DNA of 64,000 nt, taken from contig BGZK01000098.1 of the NCBI GenBank assembly GCA_005406025.1, positions 620,001 through 684,000 of the forward strand, read 5' to 3'. Positions 25,690 through 36,190 of the stretch are shown here, in pieces (the stretch's first letter is position 1; every line of letters starts with the position of its first letter). The notes below the pieces were generated by a model that saw nothing but the letters and a program-made list of their open reading frames with translations, searched no databases and had not been told where the DNA came from. This DNA is from Eumeta japonica (Eukaryota; Arthropoda; Insecta; Lepidoptera; Psychidae). The position numbers and the translations under genes were made by a program.

Positions 25690-25890
25690 TGGATTTCTCC
25701 TCGGACGCCTCCAGCCTCCGCAATCACGGCGTGTAACGAGCGTTTGATGAAGCGCCCCGGGCGCTCCGCCGGGGGACGCGGCGCTCGTGATATAATCTCG
25801 CCAAGGCCGCGCGCCTGCCCGCTCGGTCGGAGAACCGGTCTGCAGTTCCACGCCGCGATTAGGGTCGCCGCGCGGCCTGGCCGTATATAT
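25690..25890. other. GC-rich, CpG-dense island
   Basis: It contains the palindrome AGCGCCCCGGGCGCT and further CGCCGGGGGACGCGGCGC words. Overlapping frames on both strands are compositional. It may be regulatory or an untranslated exon. Confidence 0.4.
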
Positions 25891-27954
25891 CTACATGGCG
25901 TGTTTTTTTTTGGAGAAAATTCTTAATTCTCTGTTGTATTGTACGATTAGACATTCGTTTTACTCTATCCCATGCAAACTTTCTCGTGGCGATACCGGAA
26001 ATAGTCTTTAATTCTTTAGAAATGTGAGCTGATTTCGCAAAATTTGCGACATCTGTCGTCAGGTGAATACATTATTATGATTATTTGTGTTACAGATATA
26101 AATTATTTTAGAAATATCAATCTAATTTAATGTAACGTTAGTAGTGATAGTGTTGTATGTGATATTGTTCTTGATTTGAGTCTAACTTTTTAAATTTATT
26201 TTGATATACTGCAAAATATATTATCTTCAAAATCTATGACTTTTGTTTAGCTCGACAACCCTAATACGGATGACACGCGCTCACTTATCTAACTAAACAT
26301 TCTCTACGAGACTTTTAATAAATTCTATTCAAGCTCCAAGCTGTTTACATGTTTTTTATTATAATTGGATCGGCCATAATTTGAAATTAAACACGTTAAT
26401 CTCACCAATAAACGGCTAGCATACGCGTTGCTATCTACCTAGCTGCTGATATTGAAATATAACGTGATAAATGTGCGAATAGGTTTTAAATCTAGTGACA
26501 AATAACGAACATTTTCATTTACAAAAATCTTAATCTGTGTGTTAAAATGAAAACGGACACAATTATTTTACGATTGACATTTTCGTGATCTATCTAAATG
26601 CAACAAATCAGATTGCATCTATTAATATGTCTGCTACAGTGCAACTACATCAAAACAATTTGAACAAATCTTGTGACTACAATTGTAATACAAAAAAAAT
26701 ACATTTTGTGAACAAACCGATCACGTATCTGTTGATTACAACTGTATTCATTTCATTATAAACAATAATATACATATTGACGATTCAGTTGACTTGTAAA
26801 ATAATCTCGTCTACTGGATCTATATCTAAATATAAATATATTTCGGGTTTCTTGTTCATCGACGCTACCTAATAAATATATAATAATTTAGAGGCGTTAA
26901 ACAAAAATTTGTCGATTTACTAATCAAAATAAAATTACTTCCCAGCAAAACTTCCACTCTCTAGAAAATCATCGAGAGTTTATATCTTTTTTTCCAGTAC
27001 TTATATTTTGAGAATAATTTCTATTTTTAATTTCTAGCTGAGTAACCAGCTTACTTAGTCAAGTCACTACCTCGTAAAATACAAGTTATACCTCAATACG
27101 CTGAAGTTATGCACAACTACAGGACCTACTTGAAATATTATGTGTTTCAATAAATAATTAAAATAATCATAAACTTTTAATAGTCTAAAATTACTTTTTT
27201 AAAATACGACAACGACCACTGCTCCACGTCTGTCCGCTACATTGTCACGATTTTAAATACAGAAGATTTTGGTATTTTATAGGGGTATAATGAACAATAA
27301 TTGCGGAAAGTCATGTTTATAATTAAAATAAATAAAATTATTGAATTATGTGTAAGATATTAGATTATCGTTTCAAAGAGTTAAGCCGTTAAATACTACT
27401 TTTTAGCGATTAAGACCTAATTTCATCATGTCTCAACTAAGTAAATTTTAAACAGCCCGCTAAGTATTAACCGGCTGCCGACTCGCTGATTGATGAATCG
27501 AAGGCCGAACAATGCGATTGACAGATTGCATGTCGAAATCGGCCCTAAAACTGCGCGTTCGCAGCTACGGTCGAGTACTAGATAAAACTACTTTCGAATA
27601 GTTTCTTATGCATTCGCAATTAGTATTTTGGAACAATTTTCAATGCCGAAGTTGTGTCGAGAATTTTCCATATTTCGGTATGTCTTATTACATTATAATT
27701 CATATGCAATTATTCCATTTAAGTATTGGGAATACTTTCAATCATATAATGTCTTTTTTTTTGCAATTTATTTTGTAATGTTCTTTTTATAATGAGTAGA
27801 GATTATATTATCAATAAATTGGTAGAGTCATAGTGATTCTGATTTTTAGATGCCCCAATCTACGCCTAGAGCGGAACGCGGTAACTTCTATGCGTATTTA
27901 GACACGCAGCATAGTTTTATATCGACATCGTTGTTCTTCTCTTTGAATTGCAGC
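25891..27954. other. AT-rich intergenic DNA, nothing recognised
   Basis: No gene, RNA or clear repeat. Confidence 0.4.
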
Positions 27955-28170
27955 AAAAAAGGAGCTCAACGATCGGCGCCTGTCCGCATATCTTCTGACG
28001 TGATCGGTGTCAGAATTCGCCCATCTCGCGGCCTGAAGTTTTTCGTCGTGTGAGACGACCGGGCTTTGCGCGGAGGGTACGAGCCGACACGGCCCGTGGG
28101 AGCGCCCGGCGGGCGCTCGACCTTAACTTTTTCTCTCCCGACGCTTATCTGTCCGGCCTCGCCGAACGCT
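27955..28170. other. GC-rich, CpG-dense island with palindrome
   Basis: It contains the perfect palindrome GAGCGCCCGGCGGGCGCTC (8-bp arms, 3-base centre). Its reverse strand shares the 12-mer CCCGCCGGGCGC with the island at 3.1 kb. Frames 27850-28053 and 28066-28257 have no recognised motif. Confidence 0.4.
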
Positions 28171-31100
28171 TACACTCACATTTTGTTCCATGAACGTTTC
28201 GATTGGCCGATTATAAAGGAACGTTGTGATTGCAGCATCGATAGAAATGCCGTATAACTTGAAGGTGATCCGAATAAGTGCAACAGGTACGGCATGCGAA
28301 ACATAGAATATGGAAACACTTTGGACAAGTATAAAATAGGAAATCGTAAAAGAAATCAAGCATTACGGTATGAAAAAGTAGATTATAATAAATACCCACA
28401 AATGTACAACTGTTTAATACAAATGACACAATAAATCTTGGCACTTGATGTCTACTTACATAAACAGTTTCACGCTGTACCCTATTTACTGTCATATATT
28501 ATTATCTAGTAGCTAGAGTTTAAAACGAATGTAAATTTTATTAATACATCCTTAAACTTTATAAGAAAAAAGAATGGGTCCGTAGAATATGTTATTGCGG
28601 CATCTGTTCCATTACCTAAAACCTTCATCCAGGACCTTCTCTATGTGTAGCGAAATTTCATATTTTTGAACAGAAAGTGAACCATGGTCGGTCGTCATTT
28701 TGTTAAATGTGCATTGCATAAAGACTATATAAAGTGTTCAATCAATGAGATGGAATACCTTGTTATCGATAAGTTCAATTATACATACTGTAAGGAATGA
28801 CCGGCGCAACACTATTTTAATAAGGAGTATATGCCAATGCGATAACGACTAGACTACATTTATTGTAAACAATAGAAATGTCTTCTAAATATCTCCACTT
28901 AGTCCTAAAGCCGATGAAGAGTTCGCCTCACAAATGCGATCTAGAAAAATCGTATCGCCACATTTCTTTAAACATTTCACACACGAAAAGTACTTCCGGT
29001 AATTGCGGAGTTAATGAACTGAGTTGAAGTTAACAGGCGGCGGCGGTCCGATCGATCTAAAACGTCGTTCCTCAACTTGGTGGTCATGACCCTTTGGGGG
29101 ACCGCGTCCAGGAATATAACGGAGTGGTTCAAAAAATGAAAGCCAGTATATATAAAAACGTCCTTTTATTATTTTTTAACTAAAAGCAACTGTTTAAAAA
29201 TTATCAGGTAATAACAACACGTATGCAAACAATAAAAGAGTGGAGAGAAAAAATCTGTACACTAAAGATATTCCAGGAAAACTGCTTTGGAGGATACTAG
29301 AAACGTTGGCAAAATATAATTCAATGGTTTTTAGAATTTTTGTCTGTTAAATTCTCTGTGACACTGTTCGCGAACACCACAAAAAGCATTGGACAGAATT
29401 TGATGTTTAGCATGTAAGGACACTTTGTTCCAATTTCCCTAATATTTATTTTTGTATCGTATATATTTTAAACATCATAGCAATATAGATCGAGAGCAAA
29501 ATCGTTATTGAAAATGGGGCCAGGTTTGGGATCGTGGTCGACAGCACGCTCGGTCGGTATGAAGAATAAAAGAATTAATTCGATGATTACACGAACGGAG
29601 CTGCGTACGAAAGCTAGTACTAAAATAAAGTAATACCCGAAGTCGTTCAAGATGATAAGTTATTCCGACGTGATTTTGTATTTCATTTCAAAGATTTTCT
29701 ATGCGTGTTGATCATCATTGCAAACGGACATTTTCTGTGGTAATAGACCATTTCTGTATTTAGTTTTTAAAGCCATTTCAGAGAGCTTTTTTCACATAAA
29801 TAAGAAGTAGCGAAAGGGATCAATGTTTTCAAAGCTTCAGTCACTAGATATCCGTATTAAGGTCATCAGGCAAGCCAAATCTTATTCGATTTTTGTCGGT
29901 TGATAGTCCTAAAAGCCATAATCCTGTACTGAAGCTCGATAGGTATTTCGGCAACTACATCTACATTTTCATCGAAAGAGTTGAGAACGTAACGTGTCAC
30001 CAAACAATCGTTGCTATCTAAAAAATAATCAATAACGGAATTTTCCAAATTCATATTTTTTGTAATTAAATTTGAATTTAAAGCGAAACCATCAACATTG
30101 TGTTAAAAAAGCAGTTCCATATGTGGCATTATGTCTTTACTGTCACACCACTGTTCTTCGCCGTTATCGCTTTCGCGCTATCAGTACTTATACATTTATT
30201 ATAATTCATGTTTTCGTTGTATGATATATCAATCACATCCTTAAGTATCATTCGCCAGGTTCAAGGCCAGGCATTGATTTGCATTATTAGCGTAGTTTGT
30301 TTCTAATCAATCCCTCGCTTTCATATCGGACAAAAAACAAAAATCACGCCAGGTTTCACATGTCTATTGCCTCGTCGAATCGAATAGCGAAAAACTGACT
30401 TAATTGTAAATTATTTAATTGTAATCATTCGTTATTTCATTATTACGTTTCGATATTATGTCATTCGAAAATGGTGTAGTTTGTAATCTTATTGCATCTT
30501 TCGGACTTATCATCGCATTGACCATGTGAATAGCAAAGAGTAAAATTAGCTTTTCCGCTATCGTGCGAGACTTTTTGATTTCCTGGTCACTCTTAATGTT
30601 ACTAAATAGTATGCATGAAGTGCCACGGTTTTTTTTAAAGCTGATTTGTTCACAACAAATTCTTGGTTAAGCGTGAGTTTATATTAATATTATTATTATT
30701 AAATTCATGGTTTTCCTAAATAATTTATTTGGAAAAGGCGAATAATTTGTTTCGAGGTGCTAGAATATGGATGGCCTCTTGTTTTTCGCTGACAAAACTT
30801 GATAACGAATAATACTTTGCGATTTATCATGAAAGACAATAAATATTTCAATAGAAATATTTTGAGAGAGGCCGCGAGGGGGAAGGAGGACGGAGAGAGA
30901 AAGAGAGAAGGTCAACAAGAAACACTTAAAATTACAAAAAGCCACTAAAGATAACATTATTGAAAATTGTGAAGCATAAAGCTAGGACTCATGGGACACA
31001 AATGTCATGAATTGTATCAAAAATACGTAAGGATGTTCATTGGCATCGACTGAGAATATAAGACAGAAGTGGAAAGATTATCACTTATTGTTATTAAACA

Positions 31101-31570
31101 AAACAAAATATGACTTACCAAAACTAAACTAAACAAAACATACAAATGTAAATCATATTATAGGTAATAATTACATTTGGAAAAATTTACACTGAAATTA
31201 TTACTAAGTAATCTTTCGGAAACAAATCAACCATTTACCGAAACACGTGTTGAGTATAGAATTGGTACCTAGGCGCCACGGTAAAGCTCAGTTAAAATAA
31301 ATGTCTTTCATAAATAAAGACTTAAAAGCAAATCAATGTATTCCAAATGACGACTCAAAAAATAGTGTTCTGGAAATGTATAATCGAGAGAGTCGACTCC
31401 AAATAAGGATAAGGCCGTATTAAAGAGGAAGAAGAGAGTTCATAACGATTTTTATTTGTACTGTTGTAGGAATAGATGTGACAGTGAAAGGGTCATATTT
31501 TTATATTGTAGGTATTGAATGTGACGTATAACCTGTAATCGTATTATCAGATATTTTAGTTTATATGGAT
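28171..31570. other. Gene-free stretch downstream of the large gene
   Basis: Mostly AT-rich. A patch at 29060-29130 (GTTCCTCAACTTGGTGGTCA, then TGACCCTTTGGGGGACCGCG) resembles terminal sequence of hAT-type MITEs. A GA-rich tract lies at about 30865-30910. No gene is supported. Confidence 0.4.
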
Positions 31571-31576
31571 TTTATT
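31571..31576 (-). terminator. Polyadenylation signal of the large gene
   Basis: AATAAA on the minus strand, 115-120 nt after the main-frame stop. It overlaps the TAA stop (31574-31572) of the alternative C-terminal frame, so the message would end just after that tail. Gene B at 60.7 kb has the same stop/signal overlap. Confidence 0.55.
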
Positions 31577-31714
31577 GTTTCCGTTTTGTAATCTTGTTTA
31601 GAAAGTTGCGTATTTTTGAGTTAGATTCAGCCTCAAGTACTCTTTTGGTTGCAGGTTCTTGATTATCGCTAAATTCTAGTTCTTCATCTATTATGATACG
31701 TTGATCTTGAAATC
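31572..31714 (-). other. Out-of-frame C-terminal tail of the large secreted protein
   Basis: Immediately before and beyond the main-frame stop, another frame reads open for about 45 codons and gives a highly charged sequence: FQDQRIIIDEELEF, then DNQEPATKRVLEAE, ending FLNKITKRKQ. Its acidic/basic mix resembles the parent protein and not random AT-rich DNA. It ends at the TAA overlapping AATAAA. A one-base deletion near 31700-31715 (real or an assembly error) would move the gene from this frame to the present stop. No classical slippery heptamer is seen. Confidence 0.5.
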
Positions 31715-34700
31715 TGCTCTAGAGTCGATTTTGTATTCATCGTCGAAATAAGAAGCAGATTCGTTAATTTCTGGCTTAAAATTAGAATCAGGTTCTAAAT
31801 TTAAAAAATCTTCTATATTTATAGGGTCACCATCAACAGGCTGAGATCTAACATTTAAATGGAAAGGTTCTTTTTTTGTTTCAATTTTGGGTTTAAAATG
31901 TGATATAGGCTTTTTAATATTAGTTAGATTTGTATTGTTAGCGAATCCGCTACTTTTGAAATAATTTCCTTGTCGAGGCAAAAATATGCTTGTTTCTGTG
32001 GTATAATCATAATCAAATACCACCTCAGTTACATCATATAAATTTGTTGTAAAGAATTCTGTACTGATCTCCTGTTCAATGTCAGTAAACCCACATTTGA
32101 TATACTCATCTGAAATTTCTGTTTTAGAATCAAAATCATTCGATTGTAGATTATAAATCGATTCAGTTGTATTATTTATTAATGAAGGCATGGTGATATT
32201 GAAGTTTGATTCGGGATAAATTTCTAACTCTTCATCTGGATTCAAAATAGGTGTTTTGGCTTTATGATTATATTCTAAGTAAATTGTTGACCCAGAAAAT
32301 TTTTCCATTTCAGAGAAAACTTTACTTTTTGTGTCATTGGAGTCAAAATCATTAGGCACCCTTGTAAAATCTGTACCGGGAGACATTTTTTTTGTATCTA
32401 ACAAAGATTTTAAGTGTAATTCCATAGTTTCATCTGAAACAAACTTGTTTGTTTTGTTTCGTTCAGAATTTATAATGTTAAAATCATCATGTTGTTCAAA
32501 AAAGCATCCGTTAGTGTCTGTACTAGTCTCAATTTCATATACAGGTTCAATCGAATCACCTACATCAAAAGAAGTTAAATCTGTAATGGTCTTTTTTTCA
32601 GATTCAACTAACTCAAATTTAACGTTATGGAAAGTGTTATCAGATTTGGGTCTTGTTGTATTCGTTTCTAAATTGTCAAAATATTGTTTTGTTCCATTCG
32701 TTAATAAAGGTCTGTCAGTCTTAATATCCAAATCAAAGTCATTCTGAGATTCACTAGGTGTAGATGGATTAGATTCAGATTTATATTCAGAATCGAAGAC
32801 TCCAAAAAAACAATCGTCTCTATCAGCAGGGGCTTCATCTATTTGTGTCTTATGATCAGAGACAAAAGGTGTAGGCAAGAAGTCTCCATGAAAATAAATT
32901 TCTTTCATTTCAAGCTTAGGTTCACACTTTAGGGTAGGTTCAAACTTTGTAATACCACTTGTACTTACGTTTGGTTTTGCATGTTCAAGTTTGATAAAGT
33001 CAGAATCGTGCATCTGTTGGGAAAAATAATCTGCCTCAGCCAAAAAAAATTCTGTCTTGAGTTCCTGTTTTGAGCCATCAGATTCAGATTTAACATTTTC
33101 ATTTTCAGCTTCGGATTTCATTTCATATAATTCTAAATCATTAAAAAATACAGGTAAATTGGTTGTCAATAATGAACCGATCCTATAGTTTGTTTCTGTT
33201 CTAATGTCAGCGTTATTGTTTGGTTCAGAAGCATTCGCATCTATTTCACATCTTATATCAAGTGGTAGATTTAAAGAATCTTCTATATTAGTGGGTGATT
33301 TATCAACTGGCTTCGTAAGCGGGGTCTCAAGAAATGCAGTTGTGAAATTCTTATCAATAGAAGTTTCTCTTGTCTCAAATTTAGATTCCAAAGTAAATGG
33401 CGACTTCGTAATGTTGTATGCATTTACAGTTACGTCTTCTTTGGTTTTTTCATATTTTGTGGAGACCGAATCATTGTATTGATATTGTTTATCAAGAAGT
33501 TCACTAGTCTTGGGTTCAAGCACATGTACAAACTCGGAAGTATCTTCTGTGCTCAAGGAGAGTACTTCTTTCATAAGTTCTTGTTCAGCCTTTGCAAACT
33601 CAGATTTGACATCTTTCTTAGCTGGAATGTCAACTTCAGATTTCATTTCATTCAGTCCCATTTTATCAACAGATACAAATAGATCGGATAAAAGAGGCAT
33701 GTCGGTGTTTGACTTAGATTTAGGAGTAATTTGAAAGTTATTATTTGTATCACAATAAGGTATTGTGACATCCAGATAAGATTCAGTACTAGGCAGTATG
33801 TCTGATAGATTTTTTGTGTTGATAATAAATTTATCTGTTACTGATGTGATTCCAGGGTCAATAGATGCATATGTAACATTCTCATATAAAGAAATTTCTG
33901 TTTTCTCAATATTGGAATCTAAATATAATGAACCTTCAGTAGCATTTTCTACATTTGAATATGTGTGTATTTGTATTTCGCTGAAATGTATAGATTTGAT
34001 TTCACTATCTTTCTGGGAAAGTAGAGCATTTATTGCTGAGTCAGGTTTTAAGCAAAATAAGAATTCAGGAGCAGTACTTGCAGCTGAAAAATGTGTGTTT
34101 TCGTTATTGCCCTTCAGTTTTCCATGGTTAAATTCTAAATATTTATAATCTTCTGTACTGATGTTATTTCTTGTTATTGGATTAGAATCTAAAAGTTTAA
34201 TGATAAAGTGAGAAGAACCTCTCCCCTTTTCAAACTTATGTTTTGAATGTCGTTTTGGACCAAACTTTATAGTGTTGTCTGCAATAAAATACATCTTTGT
34301 TTTAACTTTCTCAATATTTGCGGGCACAAAACAATCTACTGAACGAAATGAACTTGTTTCTCTTTCGGGCTCTTTGTCATATGCAGATTCGTTAAAATTA
34401 TTTACACTAAAACATGACGTGTTAGGTTTCTGTTCAGATGTCGATTCAGGAAATCCACATGTTTGATTTACATTAAAAAAACTAGTTTGAGTTTCGACCA
34501 TAGTTTCAGGTGTCAATTTATGTTCTAATTTTGATGTATCATCCAATATCACAGTAGTATCATTTTCGGCGTCTAATTCAGGTTCAATTTTTAGATTAAT
34601 ATCTGAAATAAGAGTTTCGTCTTCAACTATGGTTTTAGAGTTAGGTGTCAAAACTAAAAGATCTTCCGAATCTGTTGTAGATTCATTCACCCTTGGGCCA

Positions 34701-36190
34701 GGATTAGAACTCTTAAGTGCACGCGTAGCATCTCCATCAAAATGAGGGTCTTGTGTATCAAATTTGATTTCTGTATTTAATTTTGATTTTAAAATTTGAT
34801 TAATTATAGAAGATGTATTTGTTTTGATTGCCTCAGATTGTAAGCGTTTAGAAACCTTTGTTATATTATTTTTATTAGGCTGAAATTCGTATGTCAGTGG
34901 TTTAGATTCAGGTTTAAGTACAAGGCTGAAAGATTGGTCGTGATAAGAAAATTCATCAATATTTATATTCTGTTTCGAATCAGGAAACTCTGGTTTTTCA
35001 TATTCTTCAAACTCAGAGCTAATGAATTCAGATGTGTCATATTTATCTGGAAGTTTATCCGTTTTGAACTTTATTTTGTCCTGTGGTACAGATTCTGCTT
35101 TATCGTCGATTAATATAAATGTATTAGTTTTTGATTCTAATTCAGATTTAAAGGATTTATCACTCTCATCAGAATCAAGCTTTGGTTTAGAATCTATTTG
35201 CTTAAAAAAACCTCCATTAGTAGGGGCTTTATTCATATTTAAGCTACTAACAGGAAATGTGAGCATGTTGCTTTCAGTATTATTGTTCAGTTCTAATTCA
35301 TCAACGGATTCTTCAGTAGCGTTTTCATTGTAATAATATGGTTTGTAAACAAAAGTCCTCTCGGTTGTGTTATTAGTAGACGTATTTGTTTCTATCTCTT
35401 TTGTATTACTTAAACCATACAAAGTATTGTTTTTAATAAGATTATACGTTTTATCTTTTGGTTTAGATACAGGATTAAACAAATCAGATTTGACATTACT
35501 ATTAGAAAAAGATTCAGGTGTTTTCTTTGTTTCAACTACAAACTCGGACTTGTCAGCTGATAATAAAATCTTATCAATTAATTCGTATAGATTTTTGTAA
35601 AGTTTATTATTGTATGTCTTGTGTTGTCCATACGAAGTTTGACTTTTTGTATTGTTTTTTAAATCGGAACGTGAATGTAAGTAATCATACTTCTGACCAA
35701 TGTTTCCTATTCTTGAATTTTTCGTGTATTTGTTATTATCCCCATCTGCAGTCGTAGTTACAAACTTTCCGGAATATATTAATGGCCATGGTTCATTTAC
35801 ACTGGTAGGATATTCTACTGTAGGAAATTCATTTTTACTGTAGGAAAATGGTTCTAACGGTTCGTCAAAAATGGGATAATGCGTTTCAGGGAAACCGTGG
35901 ATATCGTACAACTCTGATGCATCATATTCTTCTTTTGCTTTTCTGTTGGAAGTTATTAGTAATTTTGCTCTTCTTGTGAAAAGATTATTATTTTCGTACA
36001 CGTTTCTCTTTTCTCTTCGTATCGTATTGTTTTTATTTTTCCCATTATTTGAATATACGCTTTTCTGTATATCGTCGCGTACTTCTGCATTGTAGTTGCT
36101 TTGTTTGTAATCATTAATCTCTGTGCTATTGATGTTATTGCAGCATACTTCATTTAAATGGTGTAGCGGTGTACATCTTGTGACAGCTAC
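31691..36190 (-). CDS. Large secreted acidic repetitive protein, main exon
   Basis: One uninterrupted 1,499-codon exon; with the signal exon at 44.1 kb the product is about 1,518 residues. It starts at a strong acceptor (polypyrimidine then CAG) at 36191-36193. It opens VAVTRCTPLHHLNEVCC, then has a basic RREKR motif (about residues 77-81, furin-type) and a second basic patch (RRAK). The rest is rich in Asp, Glu, Lys, Ser, Thr and Asn with many N-glycosylation sequons and few Cys. Degenerate internal repeats are visible: PVDKSPTNIEDSLNL near 33.27 kb against PVDGDPINIEDFLNL near 31.82 kb; EMKSE...VKSE...QEL twice; and TNGGFF, RDDCFF and TNGCFF. No enzyme domain or further membrane segment is seen. 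It is probably an intrinsically disordered extracellular or matrix protein. I do not recognise the family. A start at 36232 inside the intron (MMKTNILLLINFFQ) is an alternative. Confidence 0.85.
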   Translation of the reverse strand, partial: VAVTRCTPLHHLNEVCCNNINSTEINDYKQSNYNAEVRDDIQKSVYSNNGKNKNNTIRREKRNVYENNNLFTRRAKLLITSNRKAKEEYDASELYDIHGFPETHYPIFDEPLEPFSYSKNEFPTVEYPTSVNEPWPLIYSGKFVTTTADGDNNKYTKNSRIGNIGQKYDYLHSRSDLKNNTKSQTSYGQHKTYNNKLYKNLYELIDKILLSADKSEFVVETKKTPESFSNSNVKSDLFNPVSKPKDKTYNLIKNNTLYGLSNTKEIETNTSTNNTTERTFVYKPYYYNENATEESVDELELNNNTESNMLTFPVSSLNMNKAPTNGGFFKQIDSKPKLDSDESDKSFKSELESKTNTFILIDDKAESVPQDKIKFKTDKLPDKYDTSEFISSEFEEYEKPEFPDSKQNINIDEFSYHDQSFSLVLKPESKPLTYEFQPNKNNITKVSKRLQSEAIKTNTSSIINQILKSKLNTEIKFDTQDPHFDGDATRALKSSNPGPRVNESTTDSEDLLVLTPNSKTIVEDETLISDINLKIEPELDAENDTTVILDDTSKLEHKLTPETMVETQTSFFNVNQTCGFPESTSEQKPNTSCFSVNNFNESAYDKEPERETSSFRSVDCFVPANIEKVKTKMYFIADNTIKFGPKRHSKHKFEKGRGSSHFIIKLLDSNPITRNNISTEDYKYLEFNHGKLKGNNENTHFSAASTAPEFLFCLKPDSAINALLSQKDSEIKSIHFSEIQIHTYSNVENATEGSLYLDSNIEKTEISLYENVTYASIDPGITSVTDKFIINTKNLSDILPSTESYLDVTIPYCDTNNNFQITPKSKSNTDMPLLSDLFVSVDKMGLNEMKSEVDIPAKKDVKSEFAKAEQELMKEVLSLSTEDTSEFVHVLEPKTSELLDKQYQYNDSVSTKYEKTKEDVTVNAYNITKSPFTLESKFETRETSIDKNFTTAFLETPLTKPVDKSPTNIEDSLNLPLDIRCEIDANASEPNNNADIRTETNYRIGSLLTTNLPVFFNDLELYEMKSEAENENVKSESDGSKQELKTEFFLAEADYFSQQMHDSDFIKLEHAKPNVSTSGITKFEPTLKCEPKLEMKEIYFHGDFLPTPFVSDHKTQIDEAPADRDDCFFGVFDSEYKSESNPSTPSESQNDFDLDIKTDRPLLTNGTKQYFDNLETNTTRPKSDNTFHNVKFELVESEKKTITDLTSFDVGDSIEPVYEIETSTDTNGCFFEQHDDFNIINSERNKTNKFVSDETMELHLKSLLDTKKMSPGTDFTRVPNDFDSNDTKSKVFSEMEKFSGSTIYLEYNHKAKTPILNPDEELEIYPESNFNITMPSLINNTTESIYNLQSNDFDSKTEISDEYIKCGFTDIEQEISTEFFTTNLYDVTEVVFDYDYTTETSIFLPRQGNYFKSSGFANNTNLTNIKKPISHFKPKIETKKEPFHLNVRSQPVDGDPINIEDFLNLEPDSNFKPEINESASYFDDEYKIDSRADFKINVS

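Noticed and set aside
32331..35757. Several plus-strand open frames opposite the large exon
   Set aside because: They are antisense shadows of a long AT-rich, acidic coding exon. Composition is Ser/Phe/Val/Leu-rich as expected from reversed Asp/Glu/Lys codons, with no motifs.
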